From Methanobacteriota archaeon (GTDB lineage Archaea; Thermoplasmatota; Poseidoniia; Poseidoniales; Thalassarchaeaceae): a stretch of 64,000 nt of DNA. The notes below the pieces were generated by a model. That model made no database searches. It was not told the DNA's origin and was given only the letters and a program-made list of their open reading frames with translations. A program made the position numbers and the translations under genes. This document shows, one piece after another, positions 54,045-62,892 of the stretch. The stretch covers positions 1 through 64,000 of the forward strand of contig JABIGF010000003.1 of the NCBI GenBank assembly GCA_018650285.1. Reading direction: 5' to 3'. Within the stretch, counting starts at the first letter, position 1. Every line of letters starts with the position of its first letter.

Positions 54045-55232
54045 TCAAAATAAATCGTCATCGTCATCATTTTCTTCATCAAACATATCATCAGAAGCAG
54101 CCTTGGCTTTCTTTGATTTTGACTTTGTCTCTTTCTTGGCTGGTTTCTCTGCAGGTTTCTCTGCTTCCTTTGGCGCTGGTTTCTCTGCTTTCTTAGGCTC
54201 AGGTTTGGACTTTCCTTCACCCTCTTCTGCAGCCAATCTCTTCGCCTTCTCAGTAGCTTCTCTCTCAGCCAACTCTTCAAGGCTCAAACCTTGCTGTAAT
54301 GCCAACTTGATTCTACGCTCATCCCGCGCCTTCTTCTCAAGAAGGCGGTGCTTTGAACGGTCATACTGCTGCAACATGAACATCGCATCATGCTCCAACA
54401 ATGGTGAATCTGAAATCACTGTAACATCAAGCCAATCACCATCTTCTGCCAAAAATTCAGCGAGTGGCTCAAACTTGAGGTCCGATTTTTTGACTTGAGT
54501 GTAATGAAGAGCATTACCCATTCTGTGTTCAACACCTGAAAAGTGACAATAGAATGTTTTGCCACCTAGTTGCTCTCTTACTAAGTCAAACAACTCACCA
54601 TAATCTTCACTTGTCCTTAGACGACCATGTCCTCGAGCGTGAATGTGTGCCATATTTAGCACCGGAACAGTTCCTTCAACGTGATTGGCTACCTCAAGGA
54701 CTTCCTCCAAAGTACCCCACAACTCTTGACGGCCGCTGGTCTCAATACCAACTAATGCTGGAGTATCTTCCTGCAACCAAGGGAAGGCAACATGTTGCTC
54801 TTCTAGAGTATCATCTCCCCACAACTCACCTACTCTTTCAACAACACCTGCGAAAATGTTTGCCGCTCTCTCATTTGCTTCGCGACCACGAGGCATACCA
54901 AGGTAAGGACCAACGTGAAAAACGATGTGACGAGCATTTACCACCTTGGCAGCTTGAATGGAGGCTTCCATCTTCGCTAAGGTGCGGCTGCGCTCTCTCT
55001 TGTTACCGAGCAACTCGGCATAGTATGGACCATGCAAGTTCATCTCGAAATTAGTCTTGTGAGAAAGAACACCTGCCTGCCAATACTGGTCAAAGTGCTT
55101 TGGTTGCACGGTTCTAACCGTTTGAATTTCCATTGTTTCTAATCCTAGAGTTGTAATATCGTCCATTCCTTCAACGATTGTTCTCCCTTTACAAGAGAGC
55201 GGAACTCCGGCTGGACCTAACTTGAGTGGCAT
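54045..55232 (-). CDS. nfo: Endonuclease IV (AP endonuclease) with Lys/Ala/Pro tail
   Basis: This 395-residue TIM-barrel nuclease cleaves 5' of abasic sites for base excision repair. Metal-ligand motifs of the family are visible: NLHGPYYA, IVFHVGPYLG, GIETSGRQEL, LNMAHIHARGHG and FYCHFSGVEH. A tail of about 100 residues, from about 295, is rich in Lys, Ala, Pro and Glu and ends in acidic residues with a final LF. It resembles histone-tail-like linkers. The ATG at 55232 follows GAGGATGAT, so the upstream residues of the longer frame are excluded. Confidence 0.88.
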   Translation of the reverse strand: MPLKLGPAGVPLSCKGRTIVEGMDDITTLGLETMEIQTVRTVQPKHFDQYWQAGVLSHKTNFEMNLHGPYYAELLGNKRERSRTLAKMEASIQAAKVVNARHIVFHVGPYLGMPRGREANERAANIFAGVVERVGELWGDDTLEEQHVAFPWLQEDTPALVGIETSGRQELWGTLEEVLEVANHVEGTVPVLNMAHIHARGHGRLRTSEDYGELFDLVREQLGGKTFYCHFSGVEHRMGNALHYTQVKKSDLKFEPLAEFLAEDGDWLDVTVISDSPLLEHDAMFMLQQYDRSKHRLLEKKARDERRIKLALQQGLSLEELAEREATEKAKRLAAEEGEGKSKPEPKKAEKPAPKEAEKPAEKPAKKETKSKSKKAKAASDDMFDEENDDDDDLF

Positions 55233-55387
55233 GTCATCATCCTCTCCGACCCTTCGGCCGAAATGCTGTTCTTTGTTAATACTGCGCGCAGACAAGTACA
55301 TTCAAGCGAAATTATTTCCGAATGTACCTCTACAGAGGTGAGTTGGTCTACCGACCTAATTAAACACACCGAATTTTATTGAATCTG

Positions 55388-55393
55388 AAAAAA
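55388..55393 (-). terminator. Oligo-T terminator after the FG-GAP gene
   Basis: A minus-strand T6 run lies about 24 bases beyond the stop at 55417. Archaeal polymerase stops at such runs without needing a hairpin. A further 6-bp dyad ACCTCT/AGAGGT is at 55326-55339. Confidence 0.45.
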
Positions 55394-55416
55394 TATTCAT
55401 TCACAAGTGACTTGGA

Positions 55417-57363
55417 TTATTCTAGGATTGCACCTTTCTGAATTTTCATCCACACCACATAAATTCCGCCAAGTATTGCCACTAACCCTATGGCGATTAA
55501 TGCTAGGTTCAAATCATCCTCAACTGGAGGTGGCGCTTCTTCAACCACTAAGAAAGTCTGATCTATTGTCACATTCTTCACTACTTGCGTATGACCTGTT
55601 GACCAGTGAACTCGCAACTCACTCACTTCTCCACTGCCTAATCCAAAATGCACACTCGGGTCGCCAGAACCTAGGTATCCTGAACCAGCATAAGTCTGTT
55701 GTGAGATTACATGACCATCTGTAAATTCTACTTCAACAAGAACGCCAATCCCTTGACTATTCGAATAATTACCTTCAAGTTTTACACGCAACCAATGATT
55801 TCCTGTGACTTGAGCGGCATTGTTTTCATAGAATTGTAGTGGGCCATCTGAATTTGCAACGATAATATCAATGTCGCCATCATTGTCATAATCAATTGTT
55901 GAGGCACCCATACTCTTGTTGTGACCACCTAATCCTGATTCAATGGTAATGTCAGTGAATTGACCATCTCCATCATTTCGGAAAAGTGTATTTTCCTGAG
56001 TTGGGACATATGTATTGATTCTGCCAGCTGTTGTGAAAAGGTCAAAATCACCATCAAGATCGTAATCAAAGAAATGGCAATCCCAGTTCACAGTAATTCT
56101 CTTGTCATCATTATTGTGATAATCGCTATCAAGTATTCTATCAAACGAATCGCCATTCAGATTATACCAGATGAAATTGGGGCCGAAATTCGTTTGACAC
56201 AAATCAAAATCGCCATCGCCATCCACATCGGCAGCATGCGCACCCATACCAGTTCCTTGAAGTGCCATCCCAACTGAAGATGTAACTAAATCAAAAGTAC
56301 CATCTCCATTGTTTTTGTAAAGTGGAGAAATGCCAAAATCACTGGCAACAAACAAATCCTCCCAACCATCTTGGTTGTAGTCAAACCACAATCCGGCCCA
56401 TGATACACCAGAACCTGCTGGTGATAACACATTACCGTCAAGAAGTGGAAGATTTTCAACCGGTGTTCCTTCTTCATTCTTCTCAAGTGATTCATCTGAT
56501 ACTGCTGGGATAAAATCTGCCATCGGATTCAACTCTTGGCCAGATAGTTTGCCCGCTTCAATCGTCTGGTCAGAAAATTCAGGAACACCATCCCCATCTG
56601 AATCGCCTTCATTGCGATAGAGAATATTTGTTTCAGGTCGCATATCAAAATCACGCTCATCAACGATTCCTGAATTGAGTGAATAGAGGTCTAAATCACC
56701 ATCATGGTCGTAATCAGCCCAAAGGCCGCCGGTTGAATGGCCAGGGTTGCCTAGATTGCACAGAAGGGTCACATCGGTAAAAGTGCCATCACCATTGTTA
56801 GCAAACATCACATTTTCTTCACCTTGAGAGGCGACATCCAAATCATCAAAATCTGCTTTGCCAAAATTAGAGATATAGAGATCTACATCTCCATCGCCAT
56901 CAAAGTCTGCCCAACTCGCGCCTATCGCTGTTGAATTAACCAATTTTACTCCGGCTGCCTCAGAAACATCGACAAATACGCCACCATCATTTCGCATCAA
57001 ATATGTCTGCCCTGAACGATTTTCTACTATCGCAGCCTCAACAATTGAGTCATTTGTCCCTTCAGGAAAACTATCTTCTGTTTCCATTCCAAATTGGTCA
57101 AAACGAGCAGTTACATAGAGGTCTAAATCGCCATCTCCATCGTAATCACCCCATGATGTACCTGGACCATAAGAAGCCCAATTTGAGAGTGGGCCCATGT
57201 TCAACTCGGAAAGTCCGGTAACATTGGCAACATTCGTGAACTCAATTCCTAGAGGGGCATCACCTGTGCTTTGTACAGCACCTCCAAGTGAAGGGGCAAA
57301 TGCCGAAAAAAAGACGGCTAAGAAGACAACTGCTGACAAACTGTATTTCTCACGCTCAACCAT
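55417..57363 (-). CDS. Secreted FG-GAP/VCBS repeat protein with ASPIC domain and C-terminal anchor
   Basis: This 648-residue surface protein has a signal peptide (about 5-30). It carries many FG-GAP-type blades with Ca-binding loops (WGDYDGDGDLDLYVTAR, WADFDGDGDVDLYISNFG, VDGDGDFDLCQTNFG). The ASPIC/UnbV C-terminal domain spans about 525-605 (SVHFGLGSGEVSELRVHW). A Pro-rich spacer and a C-terminal membrane helix follow. AGGAGGTGGG lies right before the ATG at 57363. Such integrin-like propellers bind ligands or calcium at the cell surface. Confidence 0.85.
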   Translation of the reverse strand: MVEREKYSLSAVVFLAVFFSAFAPSLGGAVQSTGDAPLGIEFTNVANVTGLSELNMGPLSNWASYGPGTSWGDYDGDGDLDLYVTARFDQFGMETEDSFPEGTNDSIVEAAIVENRSGQTYLMRNDGGVFVDVSEAAGVKLVNSTAIGASWADFDGDGDVDLYISNFGKADFDDLDVASQGEENVMFANNGDGTFTDVTLLCNLGNPGHSTGGLWADYDHDGDLDLYSLNSGIVDERDFDMRPETNILYRNEGDSDGDGVPEFSDQTIEAGKLSGQELNPMADFIPAVSDESLEKNEEGTPVENLPLLDGNVLSPAGSGVSWAGLWFDYNQDGWEDLFVASDFGISPLYKNNGDGTFDLVTSSVGMALQGTGMGAHAADVDGDGDFDLCQTNFGPNFIWYNLNGDSFDRILDSDYHNNDDKRITVNWDCHFFDYDLDGDFDLFTTAGRINTYVPTQENTLFRNDGDGQFTDITIESGLGGHNKSMGASTIDYDNDGDIDIIVANSDGPLQFYENNAAQVTGNHWLRVKLEGNYSNSQGIGVLVEVEFTDGHVISQQTYAGSGYLGSGDPSVHFGLGSGEVSELRVHWSTGHTQVVKNVTIDQTFLVVEEAPPPVEDDLNLALIAIGLVAILGGIYVVWMKIQKGAILE

Positions 57364-57449
57364 TTGCCCACCTCCTAACAATAATGCGGGCGAGGCTATT
57401 ACATGAAAAATGTCCTCCTACAATAGTAGAACTCATGACCGAAAATAAC

Positions 57450-57465
57450 GGGGTCAGGAGACCCC
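57450..57465 (+). promoter_or_regulatory. Hairpin with SD-like loop upstream of ribB
   Basis: A perfect 6-bp stem GGGGTC/GACCCC has a 4-base loop AGGA, so the GGAG sequence is held at the loop. The stem ends 10 bases before the ribB ATG. This could control access to the start of the riboflavin operon. It does not match the conserved FMN riboswitch, which is much larger. Confidence 0.35.
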
Positions 57466-57475
57466 TCCGCCGCAC

Positions 57476-58189
57476 ATGGACGAGTCACAATTAGACGCGG
57501 CGATTGCTGCTTTTGCTGCCGGCAAACCGGTACTTGTCTTTGATTCTGACTTTAGAGAGAGGGAAACTGACTTGCTTTGGCCAGCTACTGCAGCCACACC
57601 TGAAGTAATGCGCCAACTGCGAAAAGACTGCGGCGGGCTTCTCTTCTTGGCTATCGGCCACGATGTTGGCGAAATGTTTGGATTGCCATATCTCCAAGAA
57701 CTGCACACCCATGCCGAATTAGTAAGTCAAAATCCGGTTCTTAGTGCACTGATTACTGATGATTTGCAATACGACACACGTAGTGCGTTCACCCTATCAC
57801 TCAATCACCGTGAAACCTTCACAGGGATTACCGACCGTGACCGCGCCCTTACAACCCAACGTTTTGGTGAATTGACAAGAGAATTACAGAATAGTGAAGC
57901 GAGCCAAGAAGAAGCGATGGCAAAACTTGGCTCGGAATTCAGAACACCAGGACACATCCCATTATGTCGTGAATCACCCGGCGGACTTGATACAAGACAA
58001 GGCCACACCGAATTAGCAGTTGCAATTGCTAGACTTTCAGGGAATGTAGCCTGCACCATCGGTGCTGAAATGCTACAACCAGATGGAGATGGAGCGTTGC
58101 CTCTTGAAGAAGCAAAAAAATACGGCCAAGAGAGAGGGATTCCTTTTGTCAGCGGAGCTGACCTCTTGGCTGCTTTCAACAATCAATGA
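57476..58189 (+). CDS. ribB: 3,4-dihydroxy-2-butanone 4-phosphate synthase RibB
   Basis: This 237-residue enzyme turns ribulose 5-phosphate into the four-carbon unit of riboflavin. Family motifs: LVFDSDFRERETDL (metal and acid residues), the catalytic-loop region SAFTLSLNHRETFTGITD, and RTPGHIPLCRESPGG... to ...GHTELAVAIARLSG. It is first of a five-gene plus-strand operon, ribB-ribL-ribE-ribH-trxB. The GTP cyclohydrolase II side, which archaea replace with ArfA/ArfB, is not in the window. Confidence 0.94.
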   Translation: MDESQLDAAIAAFAAGKPVLVFDSDFRERETDLLWPATAATPEVMRQLRKDCGGLLFLAIGHDVGEMFGLPYLQELHTHAELVSQNPVLSALITDDLQYDTRSAFTLSLNHRETFTGITDRDRALTTQRFGELTRELQNSEASQEEAMAKLGSEFRTPGHIPLCRESPGGLDTRQGHTELAVAIARLSGNVACTIGAEMLQPDGDGALPLEEAKKYGQERGIPFVSGADLLAAFNNQ

Positions 58190-58221
58190 TTTGAAATGTA
58201 ACGATGCAGGAGTTGAATTTG

Positions 58222-58686
58222 ATGTCAAAGGTGATGGCCGTTGGAGTCTTTGATTTGCTGCATGCTGGCCATCTCCATTATCTTGAACAGTCAAAAGCAC
58301 TTGGAAATCATCTAACAGTTGTTGTCGCTCATGATGAAACTGTCCGCATGCGAAAGCATGAGCCGGTCACTAGCATGGATCTTAGAAGGCGCATGGTTGA
58401 AGGGTTGAAACCGGTAGACGTCGCCATAATTGGACTACCACCATCTGAATCAATGTTTGATATTCTTGATGACATAAAACCAGATATTATCGCCCTTGGC
58501 TACGACCAAGACCACGCAGAAGAGTGGATTAAAGGAGAACTAGCAAAGCGAGGGAAATCAGAAATTCACGTCTGTCGAGTTGAAGGGTTATCCGAAGACC
58601 TTGATGGAACGCGAAAAATTATCGCTAGAATTCTTGAATTATCAACTTCACAAAAAAAGATTGATGACAATGAAGGTGATAACTGA
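58222..58686 (+). CDS. ribL: FAD synthetase RibL (archaeal nucleotidyltransferase)
   Basis: This 154-residue cytidylyltransferase-like enzyme has HAGH (LLHAGHLHYLEQ) and the basic KMSKS-like end (DLDGTRKIIARI), as in archaeal RibL, which adenylates FMN to FAD. Glycerol-3-phosphate cytidylyltransferase shares the fold, but the flavin operon supports RibL. The ATG at 58222 follows GGAG by 10 bases and is preferred to 58204. Its stop shares one base with the ribE start (TGATG). Confidence 0.9.
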   Translation: MSKVMAVGVFDLLHAGHLHYLEQSKALGNHLTVVVAHDETVRMRKHEPVTSMDLRRRMVEGLKPVDVAIIGLPPSESMFDILDDIKPDIIALGYDQDHAEEWIKGELAKRGKSEIHVCRVEGLSEDLDGTRKIIARILELSTSQKKIDDNEGDN

Positions 58687-59300
58687 TGTTCAGTGGAATC
58701 GTTCAAGGCACTGCAGTAATATCTTCTGCCACCCAACGTGATGATGTATTAACAATTGAAGTAGAGTTGGGTGAAAAATTAGTTGATAGTTTGGAAATCG
58801 GAGCCAGCGTGGCTATTGATGGAGTCTGTTTAACAGCGGTTGAAATCTCTAATTCTACCGCTAAATTTGACATCATTGAAGAAACTATTCGTTGTACTAC
58901 TCTAGATATTGCAAGAGTGAACAGCCAAGCCAACATTGAACGCTCACTGAAATATGGTGATGAGATTGGCGGCCACAATGTATCTGGGCACGTCACAGCC
59001 ACCGCAACAATTAGTGAAGTCTCAGAAGGGGTAAATGGACGAACATTACTATTCACTTGTGGAGAGAGTGAAACACCCTACCTAATGCCAAAAGGATTCG
59101 TTGCAATCGATGGAATAAGCCTCACCGTTGGTGAAGTCAACCGCGGTGGCAACTCATTTGATGTTCACCTAATTCCAGAAACTCTTGCAGTCACCACGAT
59201 TGGCAACAAAGGAGTTGGTGAACAGGTCAATATTGAACTTGATTCAGCAACAGTTGCCGCTGTTGAAGCAGCAAAACAGATGTTAGCAAACCAGCAATAA
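58686..59300 (+). CDS. ribE: Riboflavin synthase, bacterial-type alpha subunit RibE
   Basis: This 204-residue enzyme dismutates two lumazines to riboflavin. It has two homologous lumazine-binding barrels: residues 1-97 (MFSGIVQGTA, SVAIDGVCLTAVE, YGDEIGGHNVSGHV) and 98-195 (PKGFVAIDGISLTVGE, VHLIPETLAVTT). Many archaea use an unrelated RibC-type pentamer, so this bacterial-type trimer form is notable. GGTGAT within the ribL 3' end serves as its SD. The operon continues into ribH. Confidence 0.94.
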   Translation: MFSGIVQGTAVISSATQRDDVLTIEVELGEKLVDSLEIGASVAIDGVCLTAVEISNSTAKFDIIEETIRCTTLDIARVNSQANIERSLKYGDEIGGHNVSGHVTATATISEVSEGVNGRTLLFTCGESETPYLMPKGFVAIDGISLTVGEVNRGGNSFDVHLIPETLAVTTIGNKGVGEQVNIELDSATVAAVEAAKQMLANQQ

Positions 59301-59341
59301 GGATGAAATCAAAGAGACCTGCCCAAACAAATGGAAGTGAG

Positions 59342-59746
59342 ATGATGAGCAACAACATCGGTATCGTTTGTGGGGAATTTCACCGCACAGAAGTTGAGCA
59401 AATGCTAGCTTTTGCAAATGATACTGCGCAAGAATTAGGATTGTTGGTCACAGAAGTAGTCTGGGTGCCAGGCTCAATGGAAGCACCATTAGCAGCCACA
59501 AGACTTCTTGAACAAGATGACATCGTAGGCGTAGCCTGCCTTGGAATAATCGAAAAAGGTGAAACTCAGCACGGTTTGGCAATGGGTCAAGCAGTCATAA
59601 AATCACTAATTGAAGCCCAACTCGCATTTGACAAACCAGTAGGACTTGGAATCATTGGACCGGGTGCTGAACCTCACCAAATAGCACCCCGAATAGAGCC
59701 ACATGCTCGTGCTTCCATAGCAGCAATCGCAAAGATGCTGACATAA
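59342..59746 (+). CDS. ribH: 6,7-dimethyl-8-ribityllumazine synthase RibH
   Basis: This 134-residue enzyme joins the RibB product with the pyrimidine amine to make lumazine. It shows the family start NIGIVCGEFHRTEVEQML, the substrate loop VWVPGSMEAPL, CLGIIEKGETQHG with catalytic His, and a helical C-terminus. The ATG at 59342 (or 59345) follows GGAAGTGAG; the frame's upstream ATG at 59303 adds a non-family basic segment. Confidence 0.93.
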   Translation: MMSNNIGIVCGEFHRTEVEQMLAFANDTAQELGLLVTEVVWVPGSMEAPLAATRLLEQDDIVGVACLGIIEKGETQHGLAMGQAVIKSLIEAQLAFDKPVGLGIIGPGAEPHQIAPRIEPHARASIAAIAKMLT

Positions 59747-59791
59747 TCTTTATTCTCAAGGTTGATGAGGGACTGTCTCCCCCGCTACCAC

Positions 59792-60715
59792 ATGACAGAT
59801 GTTCACAACGTCATCATCATCGGCTCAGGGCCGGCAGGATATACCGCAGGATTATACACGGCTAGAGCAATGCTTGAGCCGCTGATGTTTGGCGGCTACG
59901 CCGCTGGTGGCCAACTAATGCTAACATCCGACATCGAAAATTTCCCAGGCTACCCTGAAGGGATTGCTGGACCTGAAATGATGTCTGAACTACGCCAACA
60001 AGCCGAAAGATTTGGATTAACCGTTGAAGATAAAAATGTCGAAAAGGTTGACTTCTCATCTCGCCCCTTCAAAGTGACAGTGGAAGGCGAAGAACACCTC
60101 GCTAAAGCCGTCATCATTACAACTGGAGCAGATGCAATTTGGCTAGGGGCAGAAGGTGAAGATGAACAGAAAGGCAAGGGTGTCAGCACCTGCGCAACCT
60201 GTGATGGGTTCTTTTTTAGAGAACAAGAAGTGTTGGTTATTGGAGGAGGAGATTCAGCAATGGAAGAGGCACATTTCCTTACAAGATTCGCTTCAAAGGT
60301 AACCGTTATTCACCGAAGAGATTACTTCCGCGCCTCACAAACAATGTACGACCGCGTGGTTAACCACCCGAAAATTGAGATCGCACTACACCGACAAGTC
60401 AAGCGCTGGCTGTCCGACGATTCAGGACTATCAGGGGCAATTCTTGAAGACCCACGAGATGGTTCAGAGCACGAAATATCATGCACTGGCGCATTCATCG
60501 CAATCGGCCACAAACCCAACACCCCATTCCTTGAAGGCCAAGTTAAGACTGATGAGAACGGCTACATCATCCACTCAGAACACACAATGACTTCAGTACC
60601 TGGAGTATTTGCTGCAGGAGATGTTGTTGATACGCGATACCGTCAAGCAATCACTGCTGCTGGTATGGGTTGCCAAGCCGCCATAGATACTGAAAAGTGG
60701 CTTGAAGAAAACTAA
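59792..60715 (+). CDS. trxB: Thioredoxin reductase (NADPH)
   Basis: This 307-residue flavoprotein passes electrons from NADPH to thioredoxin. It has FAD site GSGPAGYTAGLYTARA, active-site CATC (TCATCDGFFF), NADPH site GGGDSAMEEA, and C-terminal FAD segment FAAGDVVD. The ATG at 59792 is used; the upstream ATG adds a short non-family stretch. It follows ribH closely and may be co-transcribed with the flavin genes it needs. Confidence 0.94.
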   Translation: MTDVHNVIIIGSGPAGYTAGLYTARAMLEPLMFGGYAAGGQLMLTSDIENFPGYPEGIAGPEMMSELRQQAERFGLTVEDKNVEKVDFSSRPFKVTVEGEEHLAKAVIITTGADAIWLGAEGEDEQKGKGVSTCATCDGFFFREQEVLVIGGGDSAMEEAHFLTRFASKVTVIHRRDYFRASQTMYDRVVNHPKIEIALHRQVKRWLSDDSGLSGAILEDPRDGSEHEISCTGAFIAIGHKPNTPFLEGQVKTDENGYIIHSEHTMTSVPGVFAAGDVVDTRYRQAITAAGMGCQAAIDTEKWLEEN

Positions 60716-60763
60716 AACCATAGTATCCAAAAGAACTTTTACTCAATTAATACTACGGCATTC

Positions 60764-61522
60764 ATGCAAGCAGGAATACCAGGTCAACCTCAACAACCGT
60801 TTGGTATGCCTGGGCAACCTCAGCAACAGTATGGAATACCCCCTCAACAAATAATGGTAGGGCAACCTAACATGGGACAGCCTGCCGTTGTAATGGGTGG
60901 TGGATTCCCTACCACAAACGCCACATTAGCATTAATTCTAGCAATTGTGAGTATTTTCTTCGGAGGAATTTGTTTAGCAATCCCTGCTTGGATAATTGCA
61001 AATGGTGCGTTAGCGATTGCCAATTCATATCCCAACCACCCTGATATTAGTAAGGCGAAGGCCGCAAAAGTCATCTCAATCATAGTTACAATCCTAACAG
61101 TTCTAGGAGTTATTTTTGCAGGTGTGCTCTTTGTTTGGGCTAATAGCCTCGCAAATGATATGTCAAATGATTACTCTAGTAGTTTTTATTCCGCCACAGA
61201 CCATTCAGATTCAGTAAGTGCATCAGCGGACAATCTTGTGACTTTAAATTTAATTTCATCAAATCAGGACCTGAATTTTGCTTTCGTGGATATTACGCTC
61301 GAAGTGGATGGTAATTGGTACACCTGTAGCGTTGGGGAAAGTGATGGATGTAGTATCACTCAGCAAAGCGGTACAAATGATGCTGTATGGGAAGTAGGAG
61401 AGAACATTGTTCTTTCAGAAAATACTCAAGAAATATGCTCCAACTCTGATTGCAATATTAACCTCAATGTAAGGTATCGGGGTAGTCCTTTAAACGGTCA
61501 ACAATCAATAACAATATCCTAA
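60764..61522 (+). CDS. Gln/Pro-rich membrane protein, DUF4190/CD225-like region
   Basis: This 252-residue protein has an N-terminal 45 residues of low complexity rich in Pro, Gly, Gln and Met (for example PGQPQQPFGMPGQPQQQYG). Two helices follow at about 52-80 and 104-128, with a conserved-looking IPAWIIANGALA between them as in DUF4190/CD225-like proteins. An extracellular beta-rich domain with four Cys ends the protein (TCSVGESDGCS, CSNSDCN). Function unknown; one of several secreted or membrane proteins in the window. Confidence 0.55.
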   Translation: MQAGIPGQPQQPFGMPGQPQQQYGIPPQQIMVGQPNMGQPAVVMGGGFPTTNATLALILAIVSIFFGGICLAIPAWIIANGALAIANSYPNHPDISKAKAAKVISIIVTILTVLGVIFAGVLFVWANSLANDMSNDYSSSFYSATDHSDSVSASADNLVTLNLISSNQDLNFAFVDITLEVDGNWYTCSVGESDGCSITQQSGTNDAVWEVGENIVLSENTQEICSNSDCNINLNVRYRGSPLNGQQSITIS

Positions 61523-61613
61523 TTATCTTGCATTTCTTAAACTATTATTGTAACAATTGCACATAGTTACGATTCCGAAGAGCGGATAGGTGAGAGACTT
61601 CTCGGATAGACCA

Positions 61614-62768
61614 ATGAGCGACCTGACGGCGGAAGAAAGGGGGCGCTATGCCCGCCATCTCATCCTACCAGATGTTGGTATTGAAGGCCAGCAGAAATTG
61701 AAGTCTGCAAGCATCTGTGTCATTGGTGCAGGCGGCTTAGGCTCACCTGCACTTCTCTATCTTGCAGCGGCTGGAATTGGTCGCATTGGGATCGTTGATG
61801 ATGATTTGGTCGATTTGACCAACCTCCAACGCCAAATCATCCACTCAAATGCAGCGATTGGAGAGGCAAAAGCTGAATCTGCTGCCCGCAGAATAACCGA
61901 ACTTAATCCTGAAGTCGACGTTGAAATCCACAACTGCCGCCTCGGCATTGAAAATGCCCTTGAAATTCTTGCTGACTACGACATTATCCTTGATGGCGTT
62001 GACAACATTCCAACCCGCTACATTATTTCTGATGCATGTGAGATATTAGGAAAACCTTGGGTCTATGGAAGCATCTTTAGATTTGAGGGGCAAATCTCCC
62101 TCTTCAACCACCTAGGTGGAGCAAATTACCGCGACCTATTCCCTAACCCCCCACCACCAGAAGCAGTACCATCCTGTGCAGAAGCAGGTGTGCTTGGAGT
62201 GTTACCTGGTGTAATAGGTTCTATTCAAGCCACTGAAGCCCTGAAAGTCATCCTAGAAATCGGTGAAAGTCTGTCAAACAAGTTGCTCATATATGATGCA
62301 AAAAACCTCGACTTCAAGACCCTGAAAATTGGTGATTTACCAGCCCGTGAACCGGTCACAAAACTTACTCTCTTGGAAGCATATTGTGAAGCAAAGCCAG
62401 ACACCGTTTCCGAGCCTAGAACTATCGCTACAGAAAATGGTGAACTAGGCTCAATTCAATGTGATGAATATCTAACAAAAAGAGAGGAGGGTTGGACTCC
62501 ATTTCTTCTTGATATCCGCAACGCGATGGAGGCTGAAATTGTCACCTTACCAAACACCGATGCGAGAATTGACCTAATGGCATTAATGGGAAGAATCCAC
62601 GAACTTCCAAAAGACCGAGATATTGTTGTGTATTGCCGCTCAGGTGCTCGTTCACTTAGTGCTGCAAAGGCGATAAAAATGGCAGGATTTCCTAATGCTG
62701 TACTCAACTTAACTGGCGGTATTCACTCTTGGTCTGATTTGGTTGATTCATCTGTCCCAAAATATTGA
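61614..62768 (+). CDS. moeB: E1-like adenylyltransferase (MoeB/ThiF) with C-terminal rhodanese
   Basis: This 384-residue fusion adenylates a sulfur-carrier protein for molybdopterin, thiamine or tRNA thiolation, then moves sulfur. It shows an ATP site GAGGLGSPALLYLAAAG, the catalytic Cys region PSCAEAGVLGVLPGVIGS, and a C-terminal rhodanese (about 285-380) with active-site loop YCRSGARS. Both zinc CxxC pairs of E. coli MoeB are gone: NYRDLF replaces CYRCLF, and the second pair is also absent. MogA elsewhere in the window hints at cofactor work. Confidence 0.9.
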   Translation: MSDLTAEERGRYARHLILPDVGIEGQQKLKSASICVIGAGGLGSPALLYLAAAGIGRIGIVDDDLVDLTNLQRQIIHSNAAIGEAKAESAARRITELNPEVDVEIHNCRLGIENALEILADYDIILDGVDNIPTRYIISDACEILGKPWVYGSIFRFEGQISLFNHLGGANYRDLFPNPPPPEAVPSCAEAGVLGVLPGVIGSIQATEALKVILEIGESLSNKLLIYDAKNLDFKTLKIGDLPAREPVTKLTLLEAYCEAKPDTVSEPRTIATENGELGSIQCDEYLTKREEGWTPFLLDIRNAMEAEIVTLPNTDARIDLMALMGRIHELPKDRDIVVYCRSGARSLSAAKAIKMAGFPNAVLNLTGGIHSWSDLVDSSVPKY

Positions 62769-62892
62769 GAGGGTTTAGTAAAACCCTCACCCCCATCTAA
62801 TCTCCGATTCTGTGAATCTGCATCAGGATGCTACACATCACCCCTTTCTTGATGGTAGGGTTGAAGTTGTATCAGCATCACGTAGCCCATGA

